Positions 1-8,448 of a stretch of DNA of 64,000 nt are shown piece by piece (positions within the stretch are counted from its first letter, which is position 1; each line of letters begins with the position of its first letter). The position numbers and the translations under genes were made by a program. Source of the DNA: Umezawaea sp049997955 (GTDB lineage Bacteria; Actinomycetota; Actinomycetes; Mycobacteriales; Pseudonocardiaceae); contig JAEBDY010000023.1 of NCBI GenBank assembly GCA_049997955.1, forward strand, positions 1 through 64,000, given 5' to 3'. Under the pieces are notes generated by a model. It had not been told where the DNA came from, did no database searches, and saw only the letters and a list, made by a program, of their open reading frames with translations.

Positions 1-54
1 CCGCCAGCGCGCCGAAATTCTCTCGGCCCGGTCCAGGACGTCCAGCAGGGTCAC
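1..54 (-). CDS. 5' end of an unidentified gene running off the window
   Basis: A GTG at the right end, with GGGAG four bases upstream, opens a frame of 18 codons that stays open to the window edge. The short peptide, beginning VTLLDVLDRAERISARWR, is helix-like and not assignable to a family. The start choice rests only on this weak ribosome-binding site. Confidence 0.3.
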   Translation of the reverse strand, partial: MTLLDVLDRAERISARWR

Positions 55-657
55 GAAACTCCCAGCAGGCTCCACTCCACCACCCTGGAAAGGTCACCAA
101 AACGGACAGAAAGACTTAAAAATCAAGTTTAGGCTTGCCCGGCCTGTAGTCCACCTCGGCGATGTGGTCGGTATCCGGCAACAGTGGATCTTCGACTCGC
201 CGTGATCATAGCTCTGACCCTGCCGCGGGCACCGGCCAAAGTTCGTAGCGCACCAACGAACGCCGGCTCCGACCTGCAGACGCGTGTCGACTTCCGCTGC
301 TTCGCCGTGAACAGATGTTCCGGCGAAGCAGCGGAAGCCGACGGGACCACCCGTTCTCTGCTTCCGGCGTCACGACGAGGTCGTGCTGGTGAAACCCGGT
401 GTGACCTGCTCTTGTCTACGGAGCGACCGACAGCCGGTCCAAGCGGTCCATCTTGTCGAGTGGCTCGGCCCCGAGTGGCTGGATGCCGGCGTTCGCCCCT
501 GTTCGCACGCCACCGAGTCACCCGCTCCGGACTACCCTGCACTGCCATCGTGGGGTGGTACCGCTGCCACAAGGCGATGCGCGCCAACCGTAGTCACCTG
601 AAAAGGCGGCAATAGTGCATGGGGACCACCGGCACGGGCATGAACACGTCGGGTCAT
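55..657. other. Gap with no recognisable gene; one strong hairpin
   Basis: Several open frames cross this stretch on both strands, but none has a recognisable motif or a convincing ribosome-binding site. The only structure seen is a 17-bp perfect inverted repeat at 291-307 and 321-337. Its loop itself contains GAAC/GTTC around AGAT, so the stem could extend by four pairs past a single bulged base. No U-run follows on either strand, so a simple terminator is not certain. Confidence 0.5.
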
Positions 658-3357
658 TCAGCCGCTTGTGGTGGCGAGGGCGGTGAGGACGGTGATGTTG
701 GCCAGGTTGGGGAAGTCGTAGGGGATGGGGCGTGGGCCGACCTGGTCGGTCTTGGACACGAAGCCGCCGTCGGGGTGTTGGTGTCGGAGCAGGTAGGCCA
801 GGGCGTGTCGGTGCCAGGGCAGGTGGCCCAGGATGGCTCCGGCTCTGGCGGAGTGGGCGGTGCTGATCGGGTCGCTGTCGTCGCCTGGTCGGTGGCCGAA
901 GCCGCCGTCGGGGTTCTGGGTGCGTTCCAGGTAGCTGCCGGCCAGGTGCAAGGCGTGTCCGATGTCGTGCTGCCGGCGGGTGCGTGCGTGGTCGGGCAGG
1001 TGGGTCAGGGCGGTGACGACGCGTCGAATGGCGTGGGCTTCGCTGAGGCTCCAACTGCTTTCGAAGGTGCCGTCGGGCTTCTGCGCGCGCAGCAGGTGCG
1101 GTACGGCGTTGTCGAGCACGTCGGCGTACTGGTGCCAGGCGGGCGCGAGTGCGATGACGGCGTTGGCGGTCATGACCGCTTCGGAGGGCTGGCCGCGCAG
1201 GTACGTCGGGAACCCTCCGTCCGCGTTGGCGGTGCCGGCGATGTACTCCCGTCCGCGTGTGATCGCGTGCGCGTAGCGGTCGGGGTCAAGGGCGTGGAGC
1301 AGTTCGAGGACGCTGCCCGCGCTGTCGACGTCGTTCTGCCGCACTCGTTCGGTGAACGCCCAGCCGTGGTCGGGGTTCTGATGGTCGGCGAGGTAGTCGC
1401 CGATGCGCGTCAGCAGGCCGCGGTGGTAGTCGCTGTGGCACCGGGCCAGGGCGAGTCCGGCGACGGAACTCAGGTACAGGGTGCAGTCGGTGACGAAGGG
1501 GATCCCGCCGTCGGCGGCGCGTACTCGCAGGATCGCGTCGATGCCGTCGCCGACCAACGGGTGGTCGGGGTCGGTGGTGTGCACGGCGAGCAGGGCCAGC
1601 AGGTGGGCCGCAGCATTGCCTTCCCACACTTCACGCCGGCTGGCCTCCAGGCTCTCGATGAGGAATGCGCGGTCCTGGGTGGTGATGGTGTCCGACCGGC
1701 CGCGTCCGGCGGCGTTGAGGATCTTGACCGCGCACATGCCGAGCTCCACCCAGGTGGTCTGGCCGCGGTAGTCGAAGGAAGCACCCAGGTCGGGGTAGGG
1801 GCCCGCGCCGAGGACGGCCAGGTAGGTACCGAACATGAGCTGCTTGCGGCTGGTGCTGTGGTGGGCGTAGTGGCCGAACGGGTCGTCTTCGCCTGACGGT
1901 CGGCCACGCAACCCCAGCGATGCCTCCGCCACGGTGCGCTCCACCGCGGTGAGGTCGGGATCGGCCAGGCGTGTCGACAGGAACCGCACCAGTCCGGCCT
2001 GCGACTCGGGGTGCCGTCGGGCACGGCGCAGTAGCGCCAGCATCATCGTGGACTCCAGCACCCGGCTCGCGGACCTCTCCGACACCGCACCGCGGTCGTC
2101 GAAGCACTCAGCCACTCTGGCGGCCAGACGCAGGGTCCGCTCGCGCAACGGGAACCGGGCGACCTCGCCGGTGGACGAGGCCAGGATGGCTGCCACTGCC
2201 GAAGCCTGCGAGTTCTCCTGCGGGGCCGGAGACGTGGTCGCTTCCGCCCGGTGTCGGTGTGGGACGGTGATCCGGGCGGCCGAGGTGCCGAGACCGGTCG
2301 GACCTCCCAGCGCTGTCGGCGAGGGCCCGCTGCTGGTGTGCGTCGGCGCGTCGACCGCGTGCGCGTCGCGGGTGCTGGTGTGCTGCCAGGCGTAGTAGCC
2401 GGCCAGGTGATCCCCGAGCGCGCCGGCGTAGCGGGTCACGGTCTCGCGTTCGACCTCGTCCAGGCGGTGCAGGTCCACCGCGACCGGCAGGTCCACTGTG
2501 ATGAGGTGCTCGAAGTGGCGCACGCGCATGGTCAGGGTGTCGTTCACCGTCTCCGCAGCCTGCTGCGGGCTGCAACCCCGGGCGGTCGCCAGGACCAGCA
2601 CCCCGTTGTTGACCTCGTTCTCCTGCTGCGTCTCGCGGTTGTAGGAGACGATGTCGTTGTGCAGGCGCACGATGTCGCCGAAGCAGTCGAGTAGTTCTCG
2701 GATGACCAGGGAGTGCGCCATGACGGGCGGCAGCGCAGCGCCGATGGCCGACTCGACGAGTTCGGCGGCCCACTTGCCGTTGTTGCCGCGGCGACGCATG
2801 GCCGCGTACTCCAATGGGCTGGGGACCCTCCCGGACAGCGTGTTGGCCTGTTCGTGGGCGTGTTCTTCGAGTCCTCGTAGGTTGCTCTCGGTGAACCGCC
2901 CGCACCAGTCGTCACCCATCAGCGGCTGCGTCTCGGACCACAGATCCGTCAACGCCGACCCGGCGACACCGCTCGCGGACATCACCGACTCGGTGTAGAA
3001 ATCGTCCACGAAATACAGCCAGATGTACCAGCACGCCACCAACGTCAGCCGGGCTGCGTCGGCGTCCGGATGCGTCTGACCGCATAATCCGGCCAGGTCA
3101 ATCCCGTCGAAACGCCGGAAATCCCACCCGCCCGCACTGATCAACCCGTGTTCCTGTGCCCACTTCCGACTTTGGATCCGGGCTTGAGCAGTGTGCTGGT
3201 TCATACGCGCGCGAAAAGGCATGTAAAAGCTGGGCAGGGTCAACGGTTCCCCGGCAGTAGTGGTTCCGACCGGAGCGATTCCGACAGCCGGAGCAGCTCC
3301 GGTCAATTCAGGGTGCTCTCGGTTCGGTGCCTGGTGCCCAACGGATCGCGATGACAT
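658..3357 (-). CDS. Bifunctional-looking terpene cyclase: N-terminal class I domain fused to C-terminal class II-like domain
   Basis: Predicted protein of 899 aa. Residues about 40-330 form a class I terpene synthase: metal-binding DDFYTE at 118-123 and a perfect NDxxSxxxE motif (NDIVSYNRE) at 234-242. After a Pro/Ser/Thr-rich linker (about 335-385), residues 390-895 look like a prenyltransferase/squalene-cyclase alpha-barrel with DGGF-type repeats (NADGGF, KPDGTF, NPDGGF, HPDGGF) and DVDS at 676-679 where class II cyclases have DxDD. The second Asp, the usual proton donor, is kept. The ATG at 3357 has AAGGAG just upstream and was preferred to an in-frame GTG at 3405. Known bifunctional plant and fungal synthases carry the class II part first, so the domain order is reversed. 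The likely role is cyclisation of a prenyl diphosphate by both protonation and ionisation; substrate unknown, and no prenyl-diphosphate synthase lies nearby. Confidence 0.85.
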   Translation of the reverse strand: MSSRSVGHQAPNREHPELTGAAPAVGIAPVGTTTAGEPLTLPSFYMPFRARMNQHTAQARIQSRKWAQEHGLISAGGWDFRRFDGIDLAGLCGQTHPDADAARLTLVACWYIWLYFVDDFYTESVMSASGVAGSALTDLWSETQPLMGDDWCGRFTESNLRGLEEHAHEQANTLSGRVPSPLEYAAMRRRGNNGKWAAELVESAIGAALPPVMAHSLVIRELLDCFGDIVRLHNDIVSYNRETQQENEVNNGVLVLATARGCSPQQAAETVNDTLTMRVRHFEHLITVDLPVAVDLHRLDEVERETVTRYAGALGDHLAGYYAWQHTSTRDAHAVDAPTHTSSGPSPTALGGPTGLGTSAARITVPHRHRAEATTSPAPQENSQASAVAAILASSTGEVARFPLRERTLRLAARVAECFDDRGAVSERSASRVLESTMMLALLRRARRHPESQAGLVRFLSTRLADPDLTAVERTVAEASLGLRGRPSGEDDPFGHYAHHSTSRKQLMFGTYLAVLGAGPYPDLGASFDYRGQTTWVELGMCAVKILNAAGRGRSDTITTQDRAFLIESLEASRREVWEGNAAAHLLALLAVHTTDPDHPLVGDGIDAILRVRAADGGIPFVTDCTLYLSSVAGLALARCHSDYHRGLLTRIGDYLADHQNPDHGWAFTERVRQNDVDSAGSVLELLHALDPDRYAHAITRGREYIAGTANADGGFPTYLRGQPSEAVMTANAVIALAPAWHQYADVLDNAVPHLLRAQKPDGTFESSWSLSEAHAIRRVVTALTHLPDHARTRRQHDIGHALHLAGSYLERTQNPDGGFGHRPGDDSDPISTAHSARAGAILGHLPWHRHALAYLLRHQHPDGGFVSKTDQVGPRPIPYDFPNLANITVLTALATTSG

Positions 3358-3528
3358 TCCACTCCTTGGCCCAATGTCACGAACTGCCAGAATGACTGAG
3401 ATCACGGCGGCTCGCCATCACTCGGAAGGGTGCTGCGCGTCTGTTGACGCGACATCCACTGCACGTGCCACGTTGTGAGCCCTGCTGGTACCGCACTTGC
3501 AAGACCGTTGGCGAGGAGGGGTCGATGC

Positions 3529-4045
3529 TCAGGCGCGTTCGGCCTTCGGTGGAGGGCTGATGAGAGCGCCGTGGTGGAAGCCGAGGCGTGGATCGGACCA
3601 GGGGTGTAGGCCGTCGACGTGGTCGTGCAGATCGGGCATCTTCACGCGCAGCCGCACTGTGCATCCGGGGTAGTCGTAGACGGTGACGGTGTTGAGGCCT
3701 CGGTTGGCGGTGAACAGCAGGGTCTGGTCGGCGGAGAGTTGGCAGGCGTAGACGCCGTCGATCAGCGTCCCCCGGCTCACGCGCAGCGCGGCCAGGAAGT
3801 GCTTCGTGCTCGCCAAGGCCGAGCCGCGGGTCAGAACGTCGAGGACCTGCCGTGCGGCTTGGCGTCCTGCCTTTACCTGCTCCCGCAGGTGGGGGCGCTC
3901 GTCGATGATCCGGAAGGAGGAGAAATCGGCCAGGTCGATCAGGATGACCGTGTTGCTGCCGCCGGTGCAGTAGATGAGTTCGCGGTCGGAGAGGCAGACG
4001 CTCGTCGCGGGCTGCTGAACCACGAGTTGGCCGCCGTCCAGCAGG
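3529..4045 (-). pseudogene. Truncated beta-propeller (YVTN/YncE-like) protein, 3' part only
   Basis: The minus-strand frame reads as beta-propeller blades, for example LIYCTGGSNTVILIDL and LSADQTLLFTANRGLNTVTVYDYP, ending at 3529. Upstream of about 4045 the similarity stops and the plus strand begins to encode integrase. The gene has therefore lost its 5' part at the junction with a mobile element. No start codon belonging to the original gene remains. Function of the ancestor is unknown; such propellers are often extracellular or act as lactonases. Confidence 0.55.
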
Positions 4046-4047
4046 TC

Positions 4048-4525
4048 GTGCAGACCACGGGCAACGACGTCCCGCTGGACTGTCTTCAGCTGTGGCTGCA
4101 TATGGAGACCGCGTGCCGCGTTGGTGGCGCACTGGCTCTGCGGTTGCGGGATGTCGACATGCAGTCGTCTGCGGTGCGGTGCGGTGCGGTTGCGGGAGAA
4201 GGGAGGGACCCTTTGGTGGCAGCCGATCACCTCGACGTTGGCGGTCGCATTGGTCGAGAACGCTCGTCTTCGCGGGGCTCGCAAGCCGACCGATGCCGTG
4301 CTGCGGTACTCGAATGGTCGACTGTTGACCAGGTGCCGATATGAGCTGATATGGGGGAGGGTGCGTCGTGCGTTGCCGTGGGCCGAGAAACTCAAGCTCT
4401 CCACGCATTGGTTGCGGCACAACACGATAACCTAGGTCGAGCGCACCTTCAGCTACGCGGTGGCCCGCGCGTACGCGGGGCCACACCGACGCCTACGGCG
4501 GGTCCACGCTGACCTACATCAAGGG
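4048..4525 (+). pseudogene. Broken tyrosine recombinase (integrase) C-terminal domain
   Basis: Pieces of one integrase catalytic domain are spread over different frames: LWLHMETACRVGGALALRLRD (first active-site Arg), then a shift into VRLREKGGTLWWQPI and STHWLRHNTIT (the HxxR motif), a TAG stop at about 4433, then VERTFSYAVARAYAG, and after another shift GHTDAYGGSTLTYIK, whose Tyr is probably the nucleophile. With two frameshifts and an internal stop it cannot be functional. It marks a former integrative plasmid or phage and abuts the truncated beta-propeller gene. Confidence 0.75.
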
Positions 4526-4549
4526 GACAACCTCAGTGCGGTCCAAGAT

Positions 4550-4586
4550 CTCGGTTGGGACAGCGAATCTGCTGTCCCAACCAAGA
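4550..4586. terminator. Inverted repeat downstream of hydrolase remnant
   Basis: Arms GGTTGGGACAGC and GCTGTCCCAACC are perfectly complementary around a 6-base loop, with two further pairs after one mismatch. It lies between the integrase remnant and the minus-strand hydrolase remnant. It could be an intrinsic terminator for the latter or an old element end. Confidence 0.45.
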
Positions 4587-4599
4587 TGTTGCTTTCCCG

Positions 4600-4929
4600 C
4601 TACAGCTGTGTTTCCCAGGTAGTGGTGCTCGAGGATGCGTCCGAGGAGAGGCGATCGCGGGCGGCGGTGTCGGCGTACAGGCTCCAGCACATCCAGTCCA
4701 CGATGGTGTTGCGGGTACGGGAGTCGCCGAAGTAGTTGCCGTGGTCCCCGCCGCGGAAGGTGAGGAACGCCTTGGGCCGCGGCAGTTCGTTGTAGGCCTG
4801 GCGGGCGGAGGAGTAGGGACAGGTGGTGTCGCGGTCCCCGTGGATGAACAGGACCTTGGCCTTGACCGAGGGGGCAGGGTTGCCCATGTCCACACAGGCC
4901 AGCAGCAGGGAAGTAGCGCCAGGCTTCAC
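4600..4929 (-). pseudogene. C-terminal fragment of an alpha/beta hydrolase
   Basis: The 109-codon frame contains KAKVLFIHGDRDTTCPYSSA, the strand carrying the acid residue of alpha/beta hydrolases (HGDRD), and GGDHGNYFGD, which supplies the catalytic His. The nucleophile elbow and the whole N-terminal half are missing. The fragment directly follows a frameshifted Uma2 remnant on the same strand. It is a leftover of a secreted-type esterase or lipase family member and not an active enzyme. Confidence 0.6.
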
Positions 4930-4985
4930 GCAGGCCAGCCAGTGTCGCCTCAGACCGCATCCAGTTCGCCGGGTACACCCACCTC

Positions 4986-5532
4986 ACTAGAGCAGACGGT
5001 CCAGAGCGAGGATGACGGTGAAGGTGTGCCCGTCGCGTCCGGTGACCGTCGAGGTGTAGGCGGGGTGGTGACCGCTGTGGCGTCCTGGTACCCGAACTGC
5101 CCGGCGAGTTGGCAGTCGACGAGGGACAGCGGGTCGGCCAGGTCCACGATCCAGTAGCGGGGGATCCCGGCGAGACGATCTCCACGATCACCTCGACCTC
5201 GGACGCGCGGATCAACCCGCCGTGCGCGCGGACCCGGTCACGGGCGCCGCGGTGCACGATCACCACATCCGGGCGTCGGGCGAAGCCCGGCTCGTCAGCC
5301 GCGACGAACTCGAGGTCCACGTCGACGTCGGGAATGACTTCCCAGTGCGCGGGCAGTCGGGGGGCAACTGCAGGATCAGTTCGACACCCGCGACGTTGTG
5401 GTCGGGGACCGGACTCGGCGACACCAGGACCAGGCCTTCCTGCAACTCGGTGTAACCCCACTCGGGTCCCTCGGTGGCGGCGTACTCCGCCACCGTCAGC
5501 AGATGATCCCGAGGACTCGCGAAAACTGTCAT
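4986..5532 (-). pseudogene. Frameshifted Uma2-family (DUF820) nuclease-like gene
   Basis: The start (MTVFASPRDHLLTVAEYAA) and following segments are typical of the Uma2 family, small PD-(D/E)XK-fold proteins common in actinomycetes and cyanobacteria. The frame breaks after VAGVELILQL. It continues in another frame as VDLEFVAADEPGFARRPDVV, and in a third as YWIVDLADPLSLVDCQLAG, with a final shift into VTGRDGHTFTVILALDRLL and a TAG at 4986. At least two indels make it a pseudogene. The biological role of this family is not established. Confidence 0.7.
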
Positions 5533-5756
5533 CGCCCACTCCTCCCGTCACCGGCCATGCTCCCGCGAGCGGTGTCTCGCCGCGGGGAGGTCGACGCCCT
5601 GAGGCACGATGCTGGAACCGGAGGAAACCGACCCAGCTGGATAGCGTGAGCAGCAGCCCTTCGTTGATTGCATCCGGGATCGGTGAGCAGGCCAGGCGTC
5701 CACCCGCCCAGGTCAGTCGCGGACCCACCGGAACAGTTCGACAGGCTCGACACCCA

Positions 5757-5917
5757 GCGGAACAGTTCTACAACACCCACAGGCCTCATCAGGGCATGGC
5801 CAACGCCCGACCACTACACACGCTGCCATCACCGACCAAGCCCAACTCGTTAACTTGGACGTCCGCCGACGACAACGACTGGGCGGCATCCTCAACGAAT
5901 ACCACCGAGCCGCCTGA
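5757..5917 (+). pseudogene. 3' remnant of an integrase-core (DDE) transposase
   Basis: The frame reads QFYNTHRPHQGMANARPL, the hallmark C-terminal stretch of rve-type transposases, and after a one-base shift ends RRRQRLGGILNEYHRAA at a TGA. The same ending (GGLINEYRHAA) is seen in the transposase at 59994-61070. Only the last 50 or so codons survive. Confidence 0.7.
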
Positions 5918-5925
5918 CCTGCACG

Positions 5926-6300
5926 GACGACATTTTCGGCAAGCGCAACGTCGGCCCGGCCAACTATTGCTGGTTCCGCGACCCGTCCACAGCGCTCTGC
6001 CTGCGACCGGCCGGGACCACAGAGGCGACACGGCCGCTGATCGGACTGTGCGACTCGGCCAGCTGCCCGCAGGCCACCCACCACGCCTGCCACCGACCGA
6101 TCTGGGCCGAGCAGGCGGCCACCTTCCAAGCGTTCCTCGGCAACCCCAGAGTCCCCACGGGGGAGAAGACCCGGCTTCGGTGCGAGCACGACCGTGTCCA
6201 ACGAGTGCTCGACAGCATCGACGAGGCCACCAGCACCGCTGGGAGCGCACCCGCACGTCCTCCGGTACCGACTGGCGAGCCCGACATACGCAGAAGTTAG
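5926..6300 (+). pseudogene. Cys/His-rich C-terminal piece of an actinobacterial integrase-like protein
   Basis: An uninterrupted frame of about 124 codons ends at TAG 6298-6300 and carries regularly spaced Cys and His residues (NYCWFRDPSTALCL, LCDSASCPQATHHACHRPIW). I recall this arrangement from C-terminal or accessory regions of actinobacterial site-specific recombinases, but the assignment is tentative. No start codon or ribosome-binding site is visible, so it is probably a fragment. It overlaps the end of the opposite-strand methyltransferase by four bases. Confidence 0.45.
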
Positions 6301-6950
6301 GACTTACCGCGTGCAAAAAGAATCGCTTGCTGAGCTTTCGCATCCGGGTCGAGCAGCATCTGAGCCTCGACGACGAATCCGGCATCGCGCAGCCAGGATG
6401 CCACCTGGTCAGGCTGACGGCGGTGGACATGGACCTTCATCGGGTGACCGCCATAGCCCTCCGTCTTCAACCGCGACTCGTCGCCGACGTGAAACAGGAG
6501 CTGCAGCGGTCCGCCGGGACGCAATGCTCGGTGGAAGTGCCCGAACACAGTCGGCACCTCGTCGTCAGGGATGTGGATCAACGACTGCCAGGCGAGCAGG
6601 CCGGCCACCGAAGCGACGGGGAGGTCCAGGTCCGTCATCGAGCCCACCTCGAACCGCAGGCCGGGGTGGTCGCGCCGGGCCACGTCGATCATCCCAGGGG
6701 AGAGGTCGACACCGAAGGCGTCGACACCGAGCTCATGCAGGTGGGCGGTGACTTCACCGGGGCCGCAGCCGACGTCCGCGACCGGCCCGCCGCCAGCGAT
6801 CCGCACGCTGTCGGCGAACAACGCCAGAGCCGCGCACAGGTACTGGTGTCCGGCGAGGGCGCCGCGCACCTGGTCGGCATAGCTGACCGCGACCGTGTCA
6901 TAAGAGATTCGGGTGTCGGCCAACCAGTCATCCGTGGTCATGACCGGCAC
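6297..6950 (-). CDS. Class I SAM-dependent methyltransferase
   Basis: A 217-aa protein with the Rossmann-fold SAM site VADVGCGPGEVTAHL (about residues 57-71), the acidic second strand AFGVDLSP and the following LIHIPDDEV and LRPGGPL motifs of Methyltransf_11/25 enzymes. Such proteins methylate small molecules or quinone-like substrates in the cytosol; the substrate here is unknown. The start is uncertain: GTG at 6950 or ATG at 6941. It sits alone between mobile-element remnants, so membership in the metabolite locus is not supported by context. Confidence 0.75.
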   Translation of the reverse strand: MPVMTTDDWLADTRISYDTVAVSYADQVRGALAGHQYLCAALALFADSVRIAGGGPVADVGCGPGEVTAHLHELGVDAFGVDLSPGMIDVARRDHPGLRFEVGSMTDLDLPVASVAGLLAWQSLIHIPDDEVPTVFGHFHRALRPGGPLQLLFHVGDESRLKTEGYGGHPMKVHVHRRQPDQVASWLRDAGFVVEAQMLLDPDAKAQQAILFARGKS

Positions 6951-7156
6951 GATATTCCATGATCACGACCTCGTGGACGGCCGACGCAGAGAGACCGATC
7001 ATTGGCCGCCAACTGGCCCAGAACTCTGCCACGTTTCCGCCGTTGATCCCGTTCGGCGGGAGTGCACGGGAGTACCCGGTGTACCGGGATGTCGCGTCGC
7101 AACCTGGCTCGAATTGGCGGGACCCCGATAGTTGGACCAGGGCTTGTGAGAGCTGG

Positions 7157-7965
7157 TTATCGGTGGGTGCAGGCGGCAGCGTAGCCGGCCGGGGTCTGAT
7201 AGCCCAGGGCCGAATGCCGCCGATGTTGGTTGTACTCGGTCTTCCAGTCGGTGATCACAACCCTGGCCTGGGTCAACGACCAGAACTGGGTCAGGTTCAG
7301 GCATTCGTCGCGAACTCGACCGTTGAACGACTCGATGTAGCCGTTGCGCCACGGTTGGCCGGGCGGGATGAACGCCAGGCCGACTCGTTCACCGGCCCAG
7401 TCCCGCATCGTCGCGCAAGCCAACTCCGGGCCGTTGTCACTGCGCAACACCGCCGGATAGCCACGTCCCAGGGCGATCCGGTCCAGCTCGTCGACCAACC
7501 GGTCCGCGGTGATCAACCGTTCGATCAGACCACCGAGACACTCACGGGTGTGTTCGTCCACGATGGACACGATCTTGATCGGTCGGCCGTCGGTGGTGGC
7601 GTCGAACTGGAAGTCCACCGCCCACACCCGGTTCGGCGCGTCCGCCGTCACCTTCGGCTCGGCGGTGGAGATCCCCAGACGCTTGCGGCGATGGCGTTGC
7701 GGGACGCGCAGGCCTTCCTCACGCCATAGTCGCTGGACCTTCTTGTGGTTGACGGTCAGCCCTCGCCGCGGGCGTCGTGGTAGGCCCGACGGAAACCCCA
7801 CCGAGGATGCGCCTTGGCATAAGCCCGCAGCCACGCCCGCAGCGCGGCGTCGGGGTCCGCCGGTGTCTGCGCCGCGGGCAGACGCCGTTGGGTGCCCTGG
7901 TGTTGCCCGGTCACCCGGCAGGCGAACCGTTCACTGACCCGCAGGACCGTCATCAGGTGGTGCAC
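7157..7965 (-). pseudogene. IS3 orfB transposase, frameshifted
   Basis: The upstream part reads LRAYAKAHPRWGFRRAYHDA and hits a stop. A one-base change of frame near 7760 restores VNHKKVQRLWREEGLRVPQ and the rest of the DDE integrase core: VWAVDFQFDAT, LRSDNGPELA and ESFNGRVRDECLN supply the D, D and E. The frameshift lies inside the HTH_21 region and is not at the usual orfA/orfB junction, so it looks like inactivation rather than programmed recoding. Confidence 0.75.
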
Positions 7966-7988
7966 AGCCGCCCGCCGTCGTTGCGGGC

Positions 7989-8270
7989 TCAGAAGTTTCC
8001 CTTGGCGATCTCCTTGAGCGCGGCCTTCTCCAACTCGGCGTCGGCCAGCAGCCGCTTGAGCGTGGCGTTCTCGCGTTCCAGATCCTTCAACCGTTTGGCG
8101 TCGTCAGTTTTCAGTCCGCCGAACTGGTTGCGCCACCGGTAGTAGGTGGCCTCGGTGACCTGCAGCTCCCGGCAGACGTCGGCGACGTCCTGGCCGTGGG
8201 CGAGGAGTTGATCGGCCTGGGTCAGCTTCCGCACGACCTGCTCGGGGGTGTGCCGTTTCCTGGTGCTCAT
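7989..8270 (-). CDS. IS3 orfA (DNA-binding subunit of transposase)
   Basis: A 93-aa protein with an HTH (HTPEQVVRKLTQADQLLAHG, then VCRELQVTEATYYRWRNQFGG) followed by a leucine-rich coiled coil (LERENATLKRLLADAEL). This is the standard layout of IS3 orfA, which binds the ends and fuses with orfB by frameshifting. The reading frame is intact although orfB is not. Confidence 0.85.
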   Translation of the reverse strand: MSTRKRHTPEQVVRKLTQADQLLAHGQDVADVCRELQVTEATYYRWRNQFGGLKTDDAKRLKDLERENATLKRLLADAELEKAALKEIAKGNF

Positions 8271-8402
8271 CGCGATCGAGCCCTTCCGTCCACGAACTGG
8301 ACTGCAAGGCTCTCACTGGTCCTGGATCAACCCAACGGGGTCACGTCACTGTGGGCCGACCTCGACCAAGCGCTCAAGTCAGGCCGGTAGGGGACACGGC
8401 GC

Positions 8403-8435
8403 GGCTCCGGCGCGCCTCTGCGGCACGCCGGAGCC
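8403..8435 (-). terminator. Hairpin after the DHA2 exporter gene
   Basis: Perfect 10-bp arms GGCTCCGGCG and CGCCGGAGCC enclose a 13-base loop, 14 bases beyond the stop of the minus-strand exporter gene. There is no strong U-run, which is common for actinomycete terminators. Confidence 0.6.
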
Positions 8436-8448
8436 GGGGTGGGGCGGT

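Larger units (their letters stand above)
7121..8342 (-). mobile_element. Degenerate IS3-family insertion sequence
   Basis: The two ends are imperfect inverted repeats: the left end starts GACCCCG and has GTGAGAGC about 25 bases in, and the right end read on the other strand has the same two blocks at the same spacing. Between them lie orfA (7989-8270) and a frameshifted orfB (7157-7965), in the order expected for IS3 elements. No clear target duplication was seen. Confidence 0.75.
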
